Below, one piece after another: positions 27,401 to 36,190 of a DNA stretch of 64,000 nt. Source of the DNA: Roseibium sp. Sym1. GTDB lineage: Bacteria > Pseudomonadota > Alphaproteobacteria > Rhizobiales > Stappiaceae. The notes under the pieces are model-generated. The model was given only the letters and a program-made list of their open reading frames with translations. It had not been told where the DNA came from and did no database searches. Numbering within the stretch: the stretch's first letter is position 1; the number at the start of each line of letters is the position of its first letter. Location of the stretch: contig NZ_CP114786.1 of NCBI RefSeq assembly GCF_027359675.1, positions 5,864,501-5,928,500 of the forward strand, read 5' to 3'. The translations under genes were made by a program, and so were the position numbers.

Positions 27401-29982
27401 GGACCGCCTTCGTCAACGCCGCCGTCAAAGGCGGGTTTGATGCCGATGCGGGCGCTGTCCTGTGCAACGGGCAGATCGAGGTTGCGTTCCACGTAGCGGC
27501 CGCCGGCCTCGACAAGACGTGTGATCAGTTCGGCGTCATACAACATGGTCGTTTCGGGCAGGTCCGGCATGAAGACCTCGAAGGTCAGCTTGCCGTCGTC
27601 ACCGGTCTTCAGGCCGGAGGTGATGGAGCCGCGCTCGGAATAGGCATCCGCGTCCGGAACGCCGAACTGGTAGCCGGGATAGGCTTCCAGCGCACGCACC
27701 GGACGAACGATCACGTCTCCTTCGAGAGACTGTCCGCTTGCCGGCGAGCCGTAAAGGAACCGCGCCTCCAGCGACACTTCCGTGGGCCCGGTCCTGCTGA
27801 ACGATGCGGCCGCGGTCTCCAGATCGAAATCAACCCGTTCCGGCTGGTAGTCCTCGACCAGGAAAGTCTGCTCGGCGAGCGCCTTTCCCTTCGGATCGGC
27901 GTGGACCCGCCAGGACCAGATGCCCTGCTGGGCCGAGGCGGCCAGGGTCAGGTCCTGAAGGTGCCCGCCAAGACCGCCGTCTTCAACGGTGAAGCGCGCG
28001 TGTTCGACGCCGTCAGGACGATTGAACACAAAGGTAAGCGGGAAGTTTTCCTGCGCGACCGCGCTGGCATTGCGCAACAGGGCCTGGGCATGAACGGTTT
28101 CCCCGGCCTTGTAGATGCCGCGCTCGGTCCAGGCAAACACATCGAGAGGTCCGGGCGCCGGGCGCCCCTCGACGCCCCGGTCGGAAAGATCGAAGGCCGG
28201 TTTGCGCAGGTCCAGGAAGGAATAGTCCCCATCCGACGTTTCCGCGACCAGAACGCCGGGCGCCAACCCTCCGCGGCCACGGGTCTTGCCGACGGCGAAA
28301 TCGGCAAACCCGTCCGCGTTGGTGGTCGTTTCTCCAAGGATCTCGTTGTTCACCGCAAGCAGGCGCACGGTCACGCCTTCCAGCGCTTCCGCGGTCGTAA
28401 GCGAGCGGATATTCGCGGCAAGCCCGGTGTCCCCCGTCAACGCCGTCAGGCCCAGATCGGAGACCAGGAACCACTGGGTTGCCAGGGCGCCCCAGCGGTT
28501 CTGCTGGTCAAGCTTCGACCGCGCCGTCATGGCGTAGACGCCGGGTTTCAGGTCAATGCCTGTCTCTGTGACCGGGATCGCGGTGGTGACATCGAGGTTG
28601 AGCTCGTTGCCGGTCTCGACAATTCCGGTCCAGACCTTCTCGCCAAGCTCTTCCTCGATCTGGTCGGCCTGGTAGGAATCAAGCTGGCGCAGGAACCGGT
28701 TGTCCCGCAGGACATCGGCTATCGTCCGGTTGCCGACCCGGTAGATCGAAGCCTCGACCTCGGATGTGTTCACCGACACGATCGGAATGGTCGGATTGCC
28801 GCCCGACGGCAGCACATAGGACCGGCTCAGGAAGTTCACCGAAGGTGCGCGATCCTTGACATAGACCGTCAGTTCCGCGGATTTCTCGAGCTTCTCACCG
28901 TCGGCGGCCGGCAGCCCGCTGCGTGCGGTGACCCGGTATCGGGCGCCGTGTTTCAGGCCGTCGGCACAGATCTGGTTTTCCTCGGTCTCGATGGCAAAGC
29001 TGCCTTCACCGTCGACGGAGACATAAGGCGCCATGTCTTCCCCGACCGGCAGCTTTTGGGAAAAGACGAGACAGATGCGCGGCGCGGCACTGTCGGAATC
29101 CACCTGATGGTCCACGATCCGGAAGCCATGTTCGGCGATGAGTTCTTCATACCGGCGGCGGACAGTCGTGTTTTCCTCCAGCGCGAGCGACGCCCGAAGC
29201 GCCTTGATGGCAACCTTGTATTCGCTGCGATTGGTCAGAGCCCGGCCCAGAAGTTCCAGCGCGAGCGAGCGTTCCGGTGCGCTGACCGCCCTCAGATAGG
29301 CGTTGACGGACGCGGAAATCGCATTTTTCCGTTTGGTTTCCCGCTCCTGCCAGTCATCCGGCTTTTGAAGCAGCAAGGCCGTCGACAGGTTCACCCAGGC
29401 CTCGAAGTCGCCGGGTTCAAGCTTGATCAGCTGCAGGAAGTCCGCTTCTGCAAGCGCCCCTTGCCTGTTGCCAAGCGCAGCCAGACCGCTTTGGCGCAAC
29501 CGATCGGCGGACTGTCCACCCGCGCGCACCGAATTGGCGATGCTGAGAGAATAGGTCTCCGCGCTTTCCAGCTGGGAACGCGGCACAAACACGAGTTCCG
29601 CCTTCCGGTCCGCGCTCTGGTCGGCCCGCGGCGCCTGGACCTCGACCACACGCCCGGCGATCGCACCGACAAAGCTCTGCAATTCACCGAAATCGGATTT
29701 CAGGAAACACCAGCCTGCGGACGTGTTGTAGGTGAATGCCCGGCACTGGTTGTCGCCAAGACAGGAGGACTTGCAGCCCTCGAGGTCGACATCCTTGACG
29801 GTTCTGTAGTCGGAGCCGAAGTAATCGGCATCGTCGATGGTGACGATCCGCTTGTCCTGTGCAGCTGCCGGCAAGGAAAGCAACACAGCGGCACCGGCTG
29901 CGAGCAGGAGCGCGCGCAAAGCCTTGAACTGAGTGCCTGGTTTCTGATGAAAGCGTTTTGAAACAATCGAATAAATGGACAT
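24451..29982 (-). CDS. Bacterial alpha-2-macroglobulin with N-terminal PAN/apple domain
   Basis: This 1843-residue periplasmic protease-trap protein belongs to the YfhM type. After a signal sequence (about residues 1-42, ending LPAAAQ), a cysteine-rich PAN/apple-like module follows (CKSSCLGDNQCRAFTYNTSA). MG domains and a bait region come next. The thioester motif YGCTEQ (Cys-x-Glu-Gln, near residue 1390) is intact, so covalent capture of proteases is possible. The ATG at 29982 has a GGGAGGA ribosome site and is preferred to an upstream ATG. The gene is 18 bases before pbpC, consistent with an operon. The PAN module at the front is not found in every family member. Confidence 0.93.
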   Translation of the reverse strand: MSIYSIVSKRFHQKPGTQFKALRALLLAAGAAVLLSLPAAAQDKRIVTIDDADYFGSDYRTVKDVDLEGCKSSCLGDNQCRAFTYNTSAGWCFLKSDFGELQSFVGAIAGRVVEVQAPRADQSADRKAELVFVPRSQLESAETYSLSIANSVRAGGQSADRLRQSGLAALGNRQGALAEADFLQLIKLEPGDFEAWVNLSTALLLQKPDDWQERETKRKNAISASVNAYLRAVSAPERSLALELLGRALTNRSEYKVAIKALRASLALEENTTVRRRYEELIAEHGFRIVDHQVDSDSAAPRICLVFSQKLPVGEDMAPYVSVDGEGSFAIETEENQICADGLKHGARYRVTARSGLPAADGEKLEKSAELTVYVKDRAPSVNFLSRSYVLPSGGNPTIPIVSVNTSEVEASIYRVGNRTIADVLRDNRFLRQLDSYQADQIEEELGEKVWTGIVETGNELNLDVTTAIPVTETGIDLKPGVYAMTARSKLDQQNRWGALATQWFLVSDLGLTALTGDTGLAANIRSLTTAEALEGVTVRLLAVNNEILGETTTNADGFADFAVGKTRGRGGLAPGVLVAETSDGDYSFLDLRKPAFDLSDRGVEGRPAPGPLDVFAWTERGIYKAGETVHAQALLRNASAVAQENFPLTFVFNRPDGVEHARFTVEDGGLGGHLQDLTLAASAQQGIWSWRVHADPKGKALAEQTFLVEDYQPERVDFDLETAAASFSRTGPTEVSLEARFLYGSPASGQSLEGDVIVRPVRALEAYPGYQFGVPDADAYSERGSITSGLKTGDDGKLTFEVFMPDLPETTMLYDAELITRLVEAGGRYVERNLDLPVAQDSARIGIKPAFDGGVDEGGPADFSVIVVGANGEEIDGEGLNWTLSKVDRRYQWYRYDGRWSYEPITTTRRVDSGDFNVVAGQPARLSLPVEWGEYRLDVAGSGALQTTTRVTFNAGWYTADATSDTPDYLDVGLDKTSYRPGDVAKLRLKPQMAGIAVVNVVSGGLLASQTVEVSGEETEVEIPVSDDWGAGAYVTASLYRPMDLDQKRMPSRAMGLSWLQVDPGARALDVELSAPDRILPETTLEVPVRLAGLAPGTQAFLTVAAVDVGILNLTAYETPDPESWYFGQRRLGTDIRDLYGQLIDRTAGTLGRVRSGGDAAGMRLDAPPPDEEPVALFSGLVDVGQDGGTTVSFDIPAFNGALKLMAVAWTADGVGHADREVEVRSPVVMTASAPSFLAPGDQSRLALEIDNVDGEPGTYELEVSVAEGLSLEAGSASLTRSLELEPGDKDLVLLSVTAGDSLTTAEIVASLTGPDGKSYVKRFGLEVEDTQPEVVRRSVFTLASGDNLSLTADSFDGLRPDSVDITLTAGGAASIDVAGLLAALDRYPYGCTEQTTSRALPLLYLSEVAEAAGLGGDSAIRERVVKAIARVLSNQSSSGDFGLWSSYGDGDTWLDAYVTDFLTRAREKGYLVPDLAFDTALDNLENRLAYASDFQDGGEGVAYALYVLARNGRASMGDLRYYLDAKLQNFATPMAKAQVAAGLALYGEGDRAAIGFRAALAALPADTTGSYRSDYGSRLRDSAAVTDYVVSASMGDSLQGEAVDRLKAAQSDARGRSTQDMAWLLLAAKALNESAAEARLSVRGEETPGRLAWTLAGSEVSQFPAEVKNNGDAATELLVSIAGKPLVPEPAGGKDYAVERTVYDLDGNPVDPSAVPVNTRLAVVVTVRALSNRPGRLMVVDRLPAGLVIDNPRLVRSGDLGGLSFLDTVDQPEHAAFYGDRFEVAVNQTRWSDKELSFAYLARAATPGDYAHPPASVEDMYSPDRRAITATGRFVVLGPTR

Positions 29983-30092
29983 GGCCAGTCCTCCCGGGCC
30001 GAGAATTTTCCCTATCAAGGCACCGGATCATGACAAGGACAAGGCAAAAATGGACTGATGGGCATTCCTACGGATGCAGAGCTGCCGGAACG

Positions 30093-30734
30093 TTAGCCGA
30101 TCCGTCCGATCAGCTCTTCGATCAGGATGTCGACTTCCTTCGCCGCCTTGCTGCCGGGCGCGGTTTCGGTAACAGCCGCCCCCTGTCCCATCACGGCGGC
30201 GAAAACCGTCCGGTTGCCGAGACGGGCCGCGAGCACGTCATAGTCGGATTGCGCTATGGCCGCGGCCATTTCTCCGGTCAGGGAGGCGCGCGGCGGCACC
30301 CGGTTCAAGACCAGCAGCGCCGGCGTGTCTTCGCGGGACGCCATCTCGAGCGTCTGCGAGGTCGCCCACAAGTCAACCGGTGTCGGCTGGACAGGGACAA
30401 TGACAAAATCGGCGACATCAATGGCCGGCTTGGCATCGACATCCGTCTTGGGCGGCGTGTCCACGACCACATACCCGTGGGAGCGTGCCAGTGACCTGGC
30501 TTCACGGCGTGCGCCCCAGCCGGAAGCGGTCCTGAATTCCAGGCCGGTATTGTCTTCTCCGAGCCTGTCCTCGCGTGCCTCGAACCAGGTCCCGAGCGAG
30601 CCCTGCGGATCCACATCCAGGACAGCGACCGGCTCGCCGGACGATTTCGCCAGAGCCACCGCAAGGTGGACAGCCAGCGTTGTCTTGCCTGAACCGCCTT
30701 TTTGCTGTGCGACAGTCAATATGCGTCCGGACAT
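30093..30734 (-). CDS. Orphan ParA-family ATPase
   Basis: This 213-residue P-loop ATPase has the deviant Walker A motif QKGGSGKTT (residues 10-18), the switch region VLDVDPQGS and Walker B VVVDTPP. Such proteins position plasmids, chromosomes or large protein complexes. No parB or centromere-like repeats lie nearby, so it is an orphan whose cargo cannot be read from sequence. The start at 30734 follows a CTGGAGGA ribosome site; the frame is open 19 codons further upstream without supporting features. It sits between the alpha-2-macroglobulin and lytic transglycosylase genes on the same strand. Confidence 0.85.
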   Translation of the reverse strand: MSGRILTVAQQKGGSGKTTLAVHLAVALAKSSGEPVAVLDVDPQGSLGTWFEAREDRLGEDNTGLEFRTASGWGARREARSLARSHGYVVVDTPPKTDVDAKPAIDVADFVIVPVQPTPVDLWATSQTLEMASREDTPALLVLNRVPPRASLTGEMAAAIAQSDYDVLAARLGNRTVFAAVMGQGAAVTETAPGSKAAKEVDILIEELIGRIG

Positions 30735-30929
30735 GCCATTCCTCCAGAAAAACACCAATATATTGCGCTGCGGTCTTTCGCAACGCAACATATCTATCGC
30801 TTATCCCAATGAGTGTCCGGCGCAAATCCGGAAAAATGGCTATGATCGCCAATGTTTCTCAGGTGTTGCAGTTGAGAGAGCCGCTCTCGTGCAGACCGGC
30901 GAGGCGTCATCGGACGCCTGAGGGTTCGC

Positions 30930-32129
30930 TCACTTGCCGCCAAGCGCCGTATAGACGTTCCAGGACGGCCGCCCGGTAACAGGCAGGCCGTATTTGGCCT
31001 CCGCCTTGCGAATGCCGGCACGTGTTGCCGGCCCGACCTTGCCGTCGGGTTCGCCGACATCGAAACCGTTCCTGTTCAGAAGCTTCTGCAGCTCCAGACG
31101 CTGGGCGCGGGACAGGCCCGGGTTGCTGGTCGGCCAGGGCGTCTTGAACGGTTCACGGCCGGCGACCAGCTCCGACAGAAGGGCAATCGCGAGCCCGTAG
31201 GACGTCGAGGCGTTGTAGGAGCGGAGCGCGCGGAAGTTCCGGGTCACAAGAAAGGCCGGACCGTTGGCACCTGCCGGCCGGATCAGCGCGGCTTCCAGTT
31301 TTCCGGACAGACCACCGCCACCAACCCTTTTCAGGCCGCGCTTCGACCAGGTCGACAGGGAGGCGTATGTCTTGCGGCCCGATGGGCCCGAATAGCCATT
31401 CGGCACCGTGACCTCGTAGCCCCAGGGGCGGCTGTCGCGCCAGCCGGCATTCTTCAGGAAATTTGCTGTCGACGCGAGCGCATCGGGCACCGAGTTCACG
31501 AGATCCTTGCGGCCGTCGCCGTCAAAATCGACCGCGAGACTGTTGTAGGTGCTCGGCATGAACTGGGTCTGGCCGAAGGCCCCGGCCCAGGATCCGACAA
31601 AATCCTTCGCCGGAACATCTCCGCGAGAGGCGATCTGCAGGGTCTTGATCAGTTCGCCGCGGAAGTATTTCTGGCGCCTCTTGCCGGCGCAGGCCAGATT
31701 GGCCAGGGCATGAGGCGTATAAAAATCACCGCGGAAATTGCCGTAGTCGCTTTCGATGCCCCAGACCGCCAGAACCACGTGCCGGTTGACACCATAGCGC
31801 TTTTCGATCGAGGCAAGCGTGCGGCTGTGCTGGTTGAGATTTTTCTTGCCGTCCTGGATCCGCTGCGGGTCGACCAGGAAGGCCATGTAGTCCCAGATCT
31901 CGGTCTTGTGTTCCGGTTGCGAGGTGGAGAAGCGGATGACCTTTTCATCGTAGGAGGCCTTGCCCAGCATCTGTTCGGCGATTTCCGGACGTACACCGGC
32001 CGCGATCGCCTGTTTCTTGAGAGAGGCGACGCAACTCTCGATGGCGTATGCTGCGCTCGTCGAGACCAGTCCGACCAGACCTGTTGCGACCAGACTTCCC
32101 AGAAGACGTTTCAAGACCCGCTGAGGCAA
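30930..32129 (-). CDS. Lytic murein transglycosylase (MltB-like) with C-terminal peptidoglycan-binding domain
   Basis: This 399-residue periplasmic enzyme cleaves peptidoglycan glycan strands. A signal peptide (1-29, ending STSAAYA) precedes the SLT_2/MltB domain with the catalytic glutamate Glu126 in AVWGIESDYG and the motif GAFGQTQFMPSTY. Residues about 335-395 form a PG_binding_1 domain (LQKLLNRNGFDVGEPDGKVG). The start is taken as TTG at 32129 because GGAGG lies 7 bases upstream; an upstream TTG at 32147 has no such site. It probably takes part in cell-wall turnover like its neighbour pbpC. Confidence 0.92.
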   Translation of the reverse strand: MPQRVLKRLLGSLVATGLVGLVSTSAAYAIESCVASLKKQAIAAGVRPEIAEQMLGKASYDEKVIRFSTSQPEHKTEIWDYMAFLVDPQRIQDGKKNLNQHSRTLASIEKRYGVNRHVVLAVWGIESDYGNFRGDFYTPHALANLACAGKRRQKYFRGELIKTLQIASRGDVPAKDFVGSWAGAFGQTQFMPSTYNSLAVDFDGDGRKDLVNSVPDALASTANFLKNAGWRDSRPWGYEVTVPNGYSGPSGRKTYASLSTWSKRGLKRVGGGGLSGKLEAALIRPAGANGPAFLVTRNFRALRSYNASTSYGLAIALLSELVAGREPFKTPWPTSNPGLSRAQRLELQKLLNRNGFDVGEPDGKVGPATRAGIRKAEAKYGLPVTGRPSWNVYTALGGK

Positions 32130-32290
32130 AGCCCCCTCCTCCAGCAATGAATCACTGATCCGACGCTGCCACGATAGCGCGACGGAAATACGGCAAGAAA
32201 TAGTAAAATAGATTTTTAGGAAGTCTCTTTATTGCAATCGCTGTGCCCAGTGAACGGAGTTAAAAAATCGCTCCACCAAAAAGTTGCGCT

Positions 32291-33781
32291 TTATTTGTAG
32301 ATTCTGCACTCGACATTCCGATAAGAAAATTTCAAATCCTCACAAACATCCCAGAAATCTTGATCATCAAAAAAAGACCCACGTATAAAAAACTTTCCAT
32401 CTTTTTCTATTAAACTTAAATCTCTTACGGATGCTCCACTCTCACTATTTTGAATTTTGTAAATAAACGAGTTCGCGGATCTATTTGTTCCAAATGGACC
32501 AAATGTTCCACCTTTCCAAGGCGATACCCACTCAAAATACACCAATGCCGCTAACATGATCGACATGACTACCAAAACCGTGGCACCCCAAACATTCCAA
32601 AAATAGACCTTCACCACATTTGGAATTACTTTCTTGGCCAAATAGTCATTTCTTTCCTTCAAACCCGATTCAACAACAACTCCAAACTCCCTAGGCTTTT
32701 GCCCTCCCAAACTGAAATCAGATTTTCCAATTTCTGCTGGAATATTAAGTTCTTGTTGATTTGAAACGCTCTTTACAGGTTCCACTACATCGGGCTTATC
32801 TCTTTGCATTTCGTGCACCAAGCGGTCGAGCTCTGAAGACAGAACCTGCTCATGCAAAATACTTTTGCCCTGTTTGTCAGACAGTTCACTAATCAAAGTG
32901 GCTTCAAGAGACTCTTCTAGTCCCGTTTGATTGCTGACCTGTACCGGCATTCTTTCAAAAAGTCGCCAATTCATCACGTCAGACATGCTCTGCAGACGAT
33001 CATTCGGATCAGGTTGAAGCATAGCTGAAAGCAGTGCCTGAAACCTCTCGTCGAGCTGCCCTAAATCCGGAACCTTCTTGCGTTTTTCAACAAGGTCAAC
33101 ATGAGTGCCTCCCATGTCTATTCTTTTACCGCTCAAAGCATGCGCAATAACAAGCCCGAGAGAATAGACATCGGTACGTGCTGTCACTTGACCGTCGAAA
33201 AGACCAATCTGCTCCGGTGAGGCATAAAGCTCTTTTCCGGCAAACCCGCTGCCGATCACGGTTGTTCCGTGCGCATCGGAACGGGCTATCCCGAAATCTA
33301 TGATTTTGGCCTTCGTCACTTCCCCGCCGGGGAGAAGAATGTTGTCCGGTGAAATGTCCCTATGAACGATGCCCATTTGATGGGCCGCGTCCAATCCCGA
33401 AGCCAGTCTGCGCAGCAACTCGTAGGCAATGTCAGGTCGTAGCGCACCCTCATTCAATTTTTCGGCAAGGGACGGGCCGTCTATGTATTCCATCGCGAGA
33501 TAGTGCACCCCGAGGTCGGGTTCTCGCGCAAAAACATACGAACGGGTCAGCGCATCATGTCTCAGATCTCGAAGAATGAGTGCTTCGCGGCGGAAAAGTT
33601 TCAGAAACACCGGATCTGAAGAGAAAACGGGATGCAGAACTTTTATCGCGACCGGCCCCAGAGTTTCCAGGTCATGCGCCCTGTACACCATGCCGACCCC
33701 GCCCTGGGCGATGGGAGCATCTATCTCGTAATAGCCGTTCAGCCGAGCGCCGATACGCAGGCCGGTTTCAAAAACCTTCAT
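32291..33781 (-). CDS. Membrane-anchored Ser/Thr protein kinase
   Basis: This 496-residue Hanks-type kinase has the full catalytic set: glycine loop AQGGVGMVY (25-33), Lys47 in VAIKVL, HRDISPDN (140-147), DFG (162-164) and YASPEQ (187-191). A linker (280-395) leads to one transmembrane segment at about 397-417 and an 80-residue outer domain with one cysteine. The ATG at 33781 is chosen over a TTG five codons earlier. The 3' half (32291-32970) is much richer in A and T than the kinase half and than the neighbours, suggesting acquisition or domain replacement. No phosphatase or FHA gene is adjacent; substrates are unknown. Confidence 0.88.
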   Translation of the reverse strand: MKVFETGLRIGARLNGYYEIDAPIAQGGVGMVYRAHDLETLGPVAIKVLHPVFSSDPVFLKLFRREALILRDLRHDALTRSYVFAREPDLGVHYLAMEYIDGPSLAEKLNEGALRPDIAYELLRRLASGLDAAHQMGIVHRDISPDNILLPGGEVTKAKIIDFGIARSDAHGTTVIGSGFAGKELYASPEQIGLFDGQVTARTDVYSLGLVIAHALSGKRIDMGGTHVDLVEKRKKVPDLGQLDERFQALLSAMLQPDPNDRLQSMSDVMNWRLFERMPVQVSNQTGLEESLEATLISELSDKQGKSILHEQVLSSELDRLVHEMQRDKPDVVEPVKSVSNQQELNIPAEIGKSDFSLGGQKPREFGVVVESGLKERNDYLAKKVIPNVVKVYFWNVWGATVLVVMSIMLAALVYFEWVSPWKGGTFGPFGTNRSANSFIYKIQNSESGASVRDLSLIEKDGKFFIRGSFFDDQDFWDVCEDLKFSYRNVECRIYK

Positions 33782-33918
33782 CCGAGAAGCCCCCAACTCG
33801 GAACATATGTTTGCAATCCATAACTAGGAATTCGAGTTCATCGATTGCAAGCTAACGCATTAGGCCTCGAAGAAAAAGAAGGTTGTACTCTGACCGTTTT
33901 GCTTATCTGAGCTGATCA

Positions 33919-35256
33919 CTACCTCCCTTCGATCAGCTTGCGCCGCAACCACCCGGATGCCTGGTCCATCGCGATCACCACGACGATTGTCAGGATGATG
34001 ATGTAGCTGGTGTTTTCCCAGTCGCGGGAGGTCTTCATGGTTTCCACCAGCATCAGGCCGATCCCTCCGGCGCCGAGCGCGCCGATGACCGTGGCCGAGC
34101 GGGTGTTGGATTCCAGATAGTAGAGCACCTGGGAGACGAAGACCGGCAGGATCTGCGGGATCACCCCGAAGCGGTAACGCTGGATCTGGCTGGCTCCGGT
34201 CGCCCGAACCCCTTCGACCTGCCTGTTGTCGATGTTCTCCAGGGCCTCGGAGAACAGCTTGCCGAGCGAACCGGTGTCGGTGAAGGCAATGGCGAGCGCG
34301 CCGGTCAACGGACCGAGGCCGAAGGCCCGGATGAAGATCAGCGACCAGATCAGCATGTCGATGCCGCGCAGGAAATCGAACAGGCGGCGGGTGCCGAAAC
34401 GCAGGATCATCGAGGGCGTGAAGTTGCGCGCCGCCAGGAAGGCCAGCGGCAGTCCGAAGATCGCGGCCGTCAGCGTTCCCAGGACCGCCATCATGATGGT
34501 TTCGAGCAGCGCAACAAAGACTTCGCCGTGCTGCCAGTCCGGATTGTCCAGGAACTCGTGCAGGACAAACGACATGTTGGACTGTTCCGGGTCGATCCGC
34601 TCGTTCGACAGAGCCAGCGCCCAGAGCTGGCTGAAGGGCATGCCGTGGAGTTCTGAGGTGAACGGGAACCAGAAGTTCTCCCAGCCGCCGAAATAGTTGT
34701 GCACCTCGATCTTGGTCCGGGTCACCTGGACGCGCCGGTCGAGCGTCGGGCGGGCGTCGAATTTCTTCGGATCGTCCTTGAGCCAGTCCGGCACGGGACC
34801 CGGCGGCAGCTCCGAGTTAACGCCGCTGTTGGTCGCGGTGACCCTGACCAGTCCATAGTCCGGAATGTCGAATTCCATGACCTTGCCGGTGATCGACACC
34901 GTATATCCCTTGCCGAGATCGACGAACGCATCGGTGCCATCGACCTCGACCCAATCCGGCAGATCCTCGGTGTCGTATGTCGCCCGGCGCTCGCCTTCGA
35001 TGGCCACTTCCATGATGTCGCGCCGCAGGAGCTTGGTGACATGGACCTTGTAGGCGACAGAATCGGTTGCCAGGATCGCCGCCCGCTCCGGCTGCGCCTT
35101 GGCCAGCAAGTCCGGAACGCCAAAGGCAAACCAGGTATAGACGAGATAGGCCAGAACGGCGCAGGGCACGCCGACGGTCACCCAGGCGCGGCGGCGGACA
35201 TTCCTGAAGACCGAGTTGCGGTCGAAGGCGGGTTGATTGAGCGTGTCGATAGCCAT
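33919..35256 (-). CDS. phnE: Phosphonate ABC transporter permease PhnE (large form)
   Basis: Permease of the PhnCDE importer, 445 residues. One N-terminal membrane segment (about 28-46) is followed by an extended loop of about 200 residues, then the ABC permease core with the motif EALENIDNRQVEGVRATGAS and the signature GALGAGGIG. The large form with an inserted loop is common for the second PhnE in alphaproteobacteria. The ATG at 35256 is preferred over a TTG five codons upstream. It begins 11 bases after the first phnE ends, and the pair likely forms a heterodimer. It is the last gene of the phn operon. Confidence 0.92.
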   Translation of the reverse strand: MAIDTLNQPAFDRNSVFRNVRRRAWVTVGVPCAVLAYLVYTWFAFGVPDLLAKAQPERAAILATDSVAYKVHVTKLLRRDIMEVAIEGERRATYDTEDLPDWVEVDGTDAFVDLGKGYTVSITGKVMEFDIPDYGLVRVTATNSGVNSELPPGPVPDWLKDDPKKFDARPTLDRRVQVTRTKIEVHNYFGGWENFWFPFTSELHGMPFSQLWALALSNERIDPEQSNMSFVLHEFLDNPDWQHGEVFVALLETIMMAVLGTLTAAIFGLPLAFLAARNFTPSMILRFGTRRLFDFLRGIDMLIWSLIFIRAFGLGPLTGALAIAFTDTGSLGKLFSEALENIDNRQVEGVRATGASQIQRYRFGVIPQILPVFVSQVLYYLESNTRSATVIGALGAGGIGLMLVETMKTSRDWENTSYIIILTIVVVIAMDQASGWLRRKLIEGR

Positions 35257-35267
35257 GTCGCAAGTCC

Positions 35268-36116
35268 TCAATGAGCCCGGCCGGCGCCGACAAGCTTGCC
35301 GCGCAGGTAGGACGACGCCTGGTCGATGAGCATGATGGTGACAAACAGCAGCACGAAGATCGCGGCGGTCTCGTCACCGGCGCCCTTGCCCCAGCCGATG
35401 GTCCGCCTCAGTTCCTGGCCGATACCGCCCGCACCGACAAAGCCGAGAATGGCCGAGGCGCGCACGTTGATCTCCAGACGCAGCAGGAAATAGCTCAGGT
35501 AATTCGGGGCGACCTGCGGCATGACCGCGTAGCGAATGCGCTGCAACCAGCTGGCACCGCAGGCGGACAGGCCCTCGATCGGCTTGCGGTCGATATTCTC
35601 GTTGACCTCGGAGAACAGCTTGCCCAGCGCGCCTGCCGTGTGAAAGGCGACGGCAATCATCGCCGGAACGGGGCTGGAGCCGAGCACGAAGATCAGGAAC
35701 AGCGCGATGATCAGTTCCGGAAAGGCGCGCATGATGTCCATCATCCGGCGCACCACCGGGATGAGTGGTCCCCAGCTGTCGACATTGCGGGTCGAGGCCA
35801 TCGCCAGGACAACGGCCATGGCGCCACCAAGCAATGTGGCCACGCCGGCAATGTTCAGGGTCTCCAGCATGGCCGGGACAAACTTGATGATCAGGGCAAA
35901 AAAAGCGGGCCCTGCTTCCCAGGCTTCGATGACGATTTCGCCGGGATAATCAAAGAACTTGGACAGGCCCTGCAAGAAGCCGCCGGAATTCATCGCGTTC
36001 GATTTCGAGTATCCGGAAACCAGCACGGCAACGACAAGCAGCAACCCGATGAGGGAATAGAGCTGACGTCGTTTGCGCAGAGTCAGGATTTCCTGTTCGA
36101 GAGCGGCAACGGCCAT
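35268..36116 (-). CDS. phnE: Phosphonate ABC transporter permease PhnE (short form)
   Basis: Inner-membrane permease of 282 residues with about six transmembrane segments and the permease motif EVNENIDRKPIEGLSACGAS followed by GFVGAGGIGQEL. It is the usual size for PhnE. The ATG at 36116 follows AAGGA. A strong hairpin with a T-run separates it from phnD, which may lower permease expression relative to the binding protein. It works with the large PhnE, the ATPase PhnC and the binding protein PhnD. Confidence 0.93.
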   Translation of the reverse strand: MAVAALEQEILTLRKRRQLYSLIGLLLVVAVLVSGYSKSNAMNSGGFLQGLSKFFDYPGEIVIEAWEAGPAFFALIIKFVPAMLETLNIAGVATLLGGAMAVVLAMASTRNVDSWGPLIPVVRRMMDIMRAFPELIIALFLIFVLGSSPVPAMIAVAFHTAGALGKLFSEVNENIDRKPIEGLSACGASWLQRIRYAVMPQVAPNYLSYFLLRLEINVRASAILGFVGAGGIGQELRRTIGWGKGAGDETAAIFVLLFVTIMLIDQASSYLRGKLVGAGRAH

Positions 36117-36145
36117 TACCAGGGTCCTTTGAGGTGTCCTCAGAA

Positions 36146-36172
36146 AACGCGGGCCGAAAACCGGCCCGCGTT
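36146..36172 (-). terminator. Intra-operon hairpin between phnD and phnE
   Basis: On the minus strand the 11-bp perfect stem AACGCGGGCCG (36162-36172 read in reverse) with CGGCCCGCGTT and a five-base loop is followed by TTTTC. It looks like a rho-independent terminator inside the operon and probably acts as a partial one, giving more PhnD than PhnE. Confidence 0.75.
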
Positions 36173-36190
36173 CGGGTTCAAGCGAACCGC

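Noticed and set aside
27901..29961. 686-codon open frame opposite the alpha-2-macroglobulin gene
   Set aside because: Shadow of a verified gene with an intact thioester motif; no protein character.
24451..29982. Alpha-2-macroglobulin as a virulence toxin
   Set aside because: Domain order and pbpC partner show a protease trap; nothing indicates a toxin.
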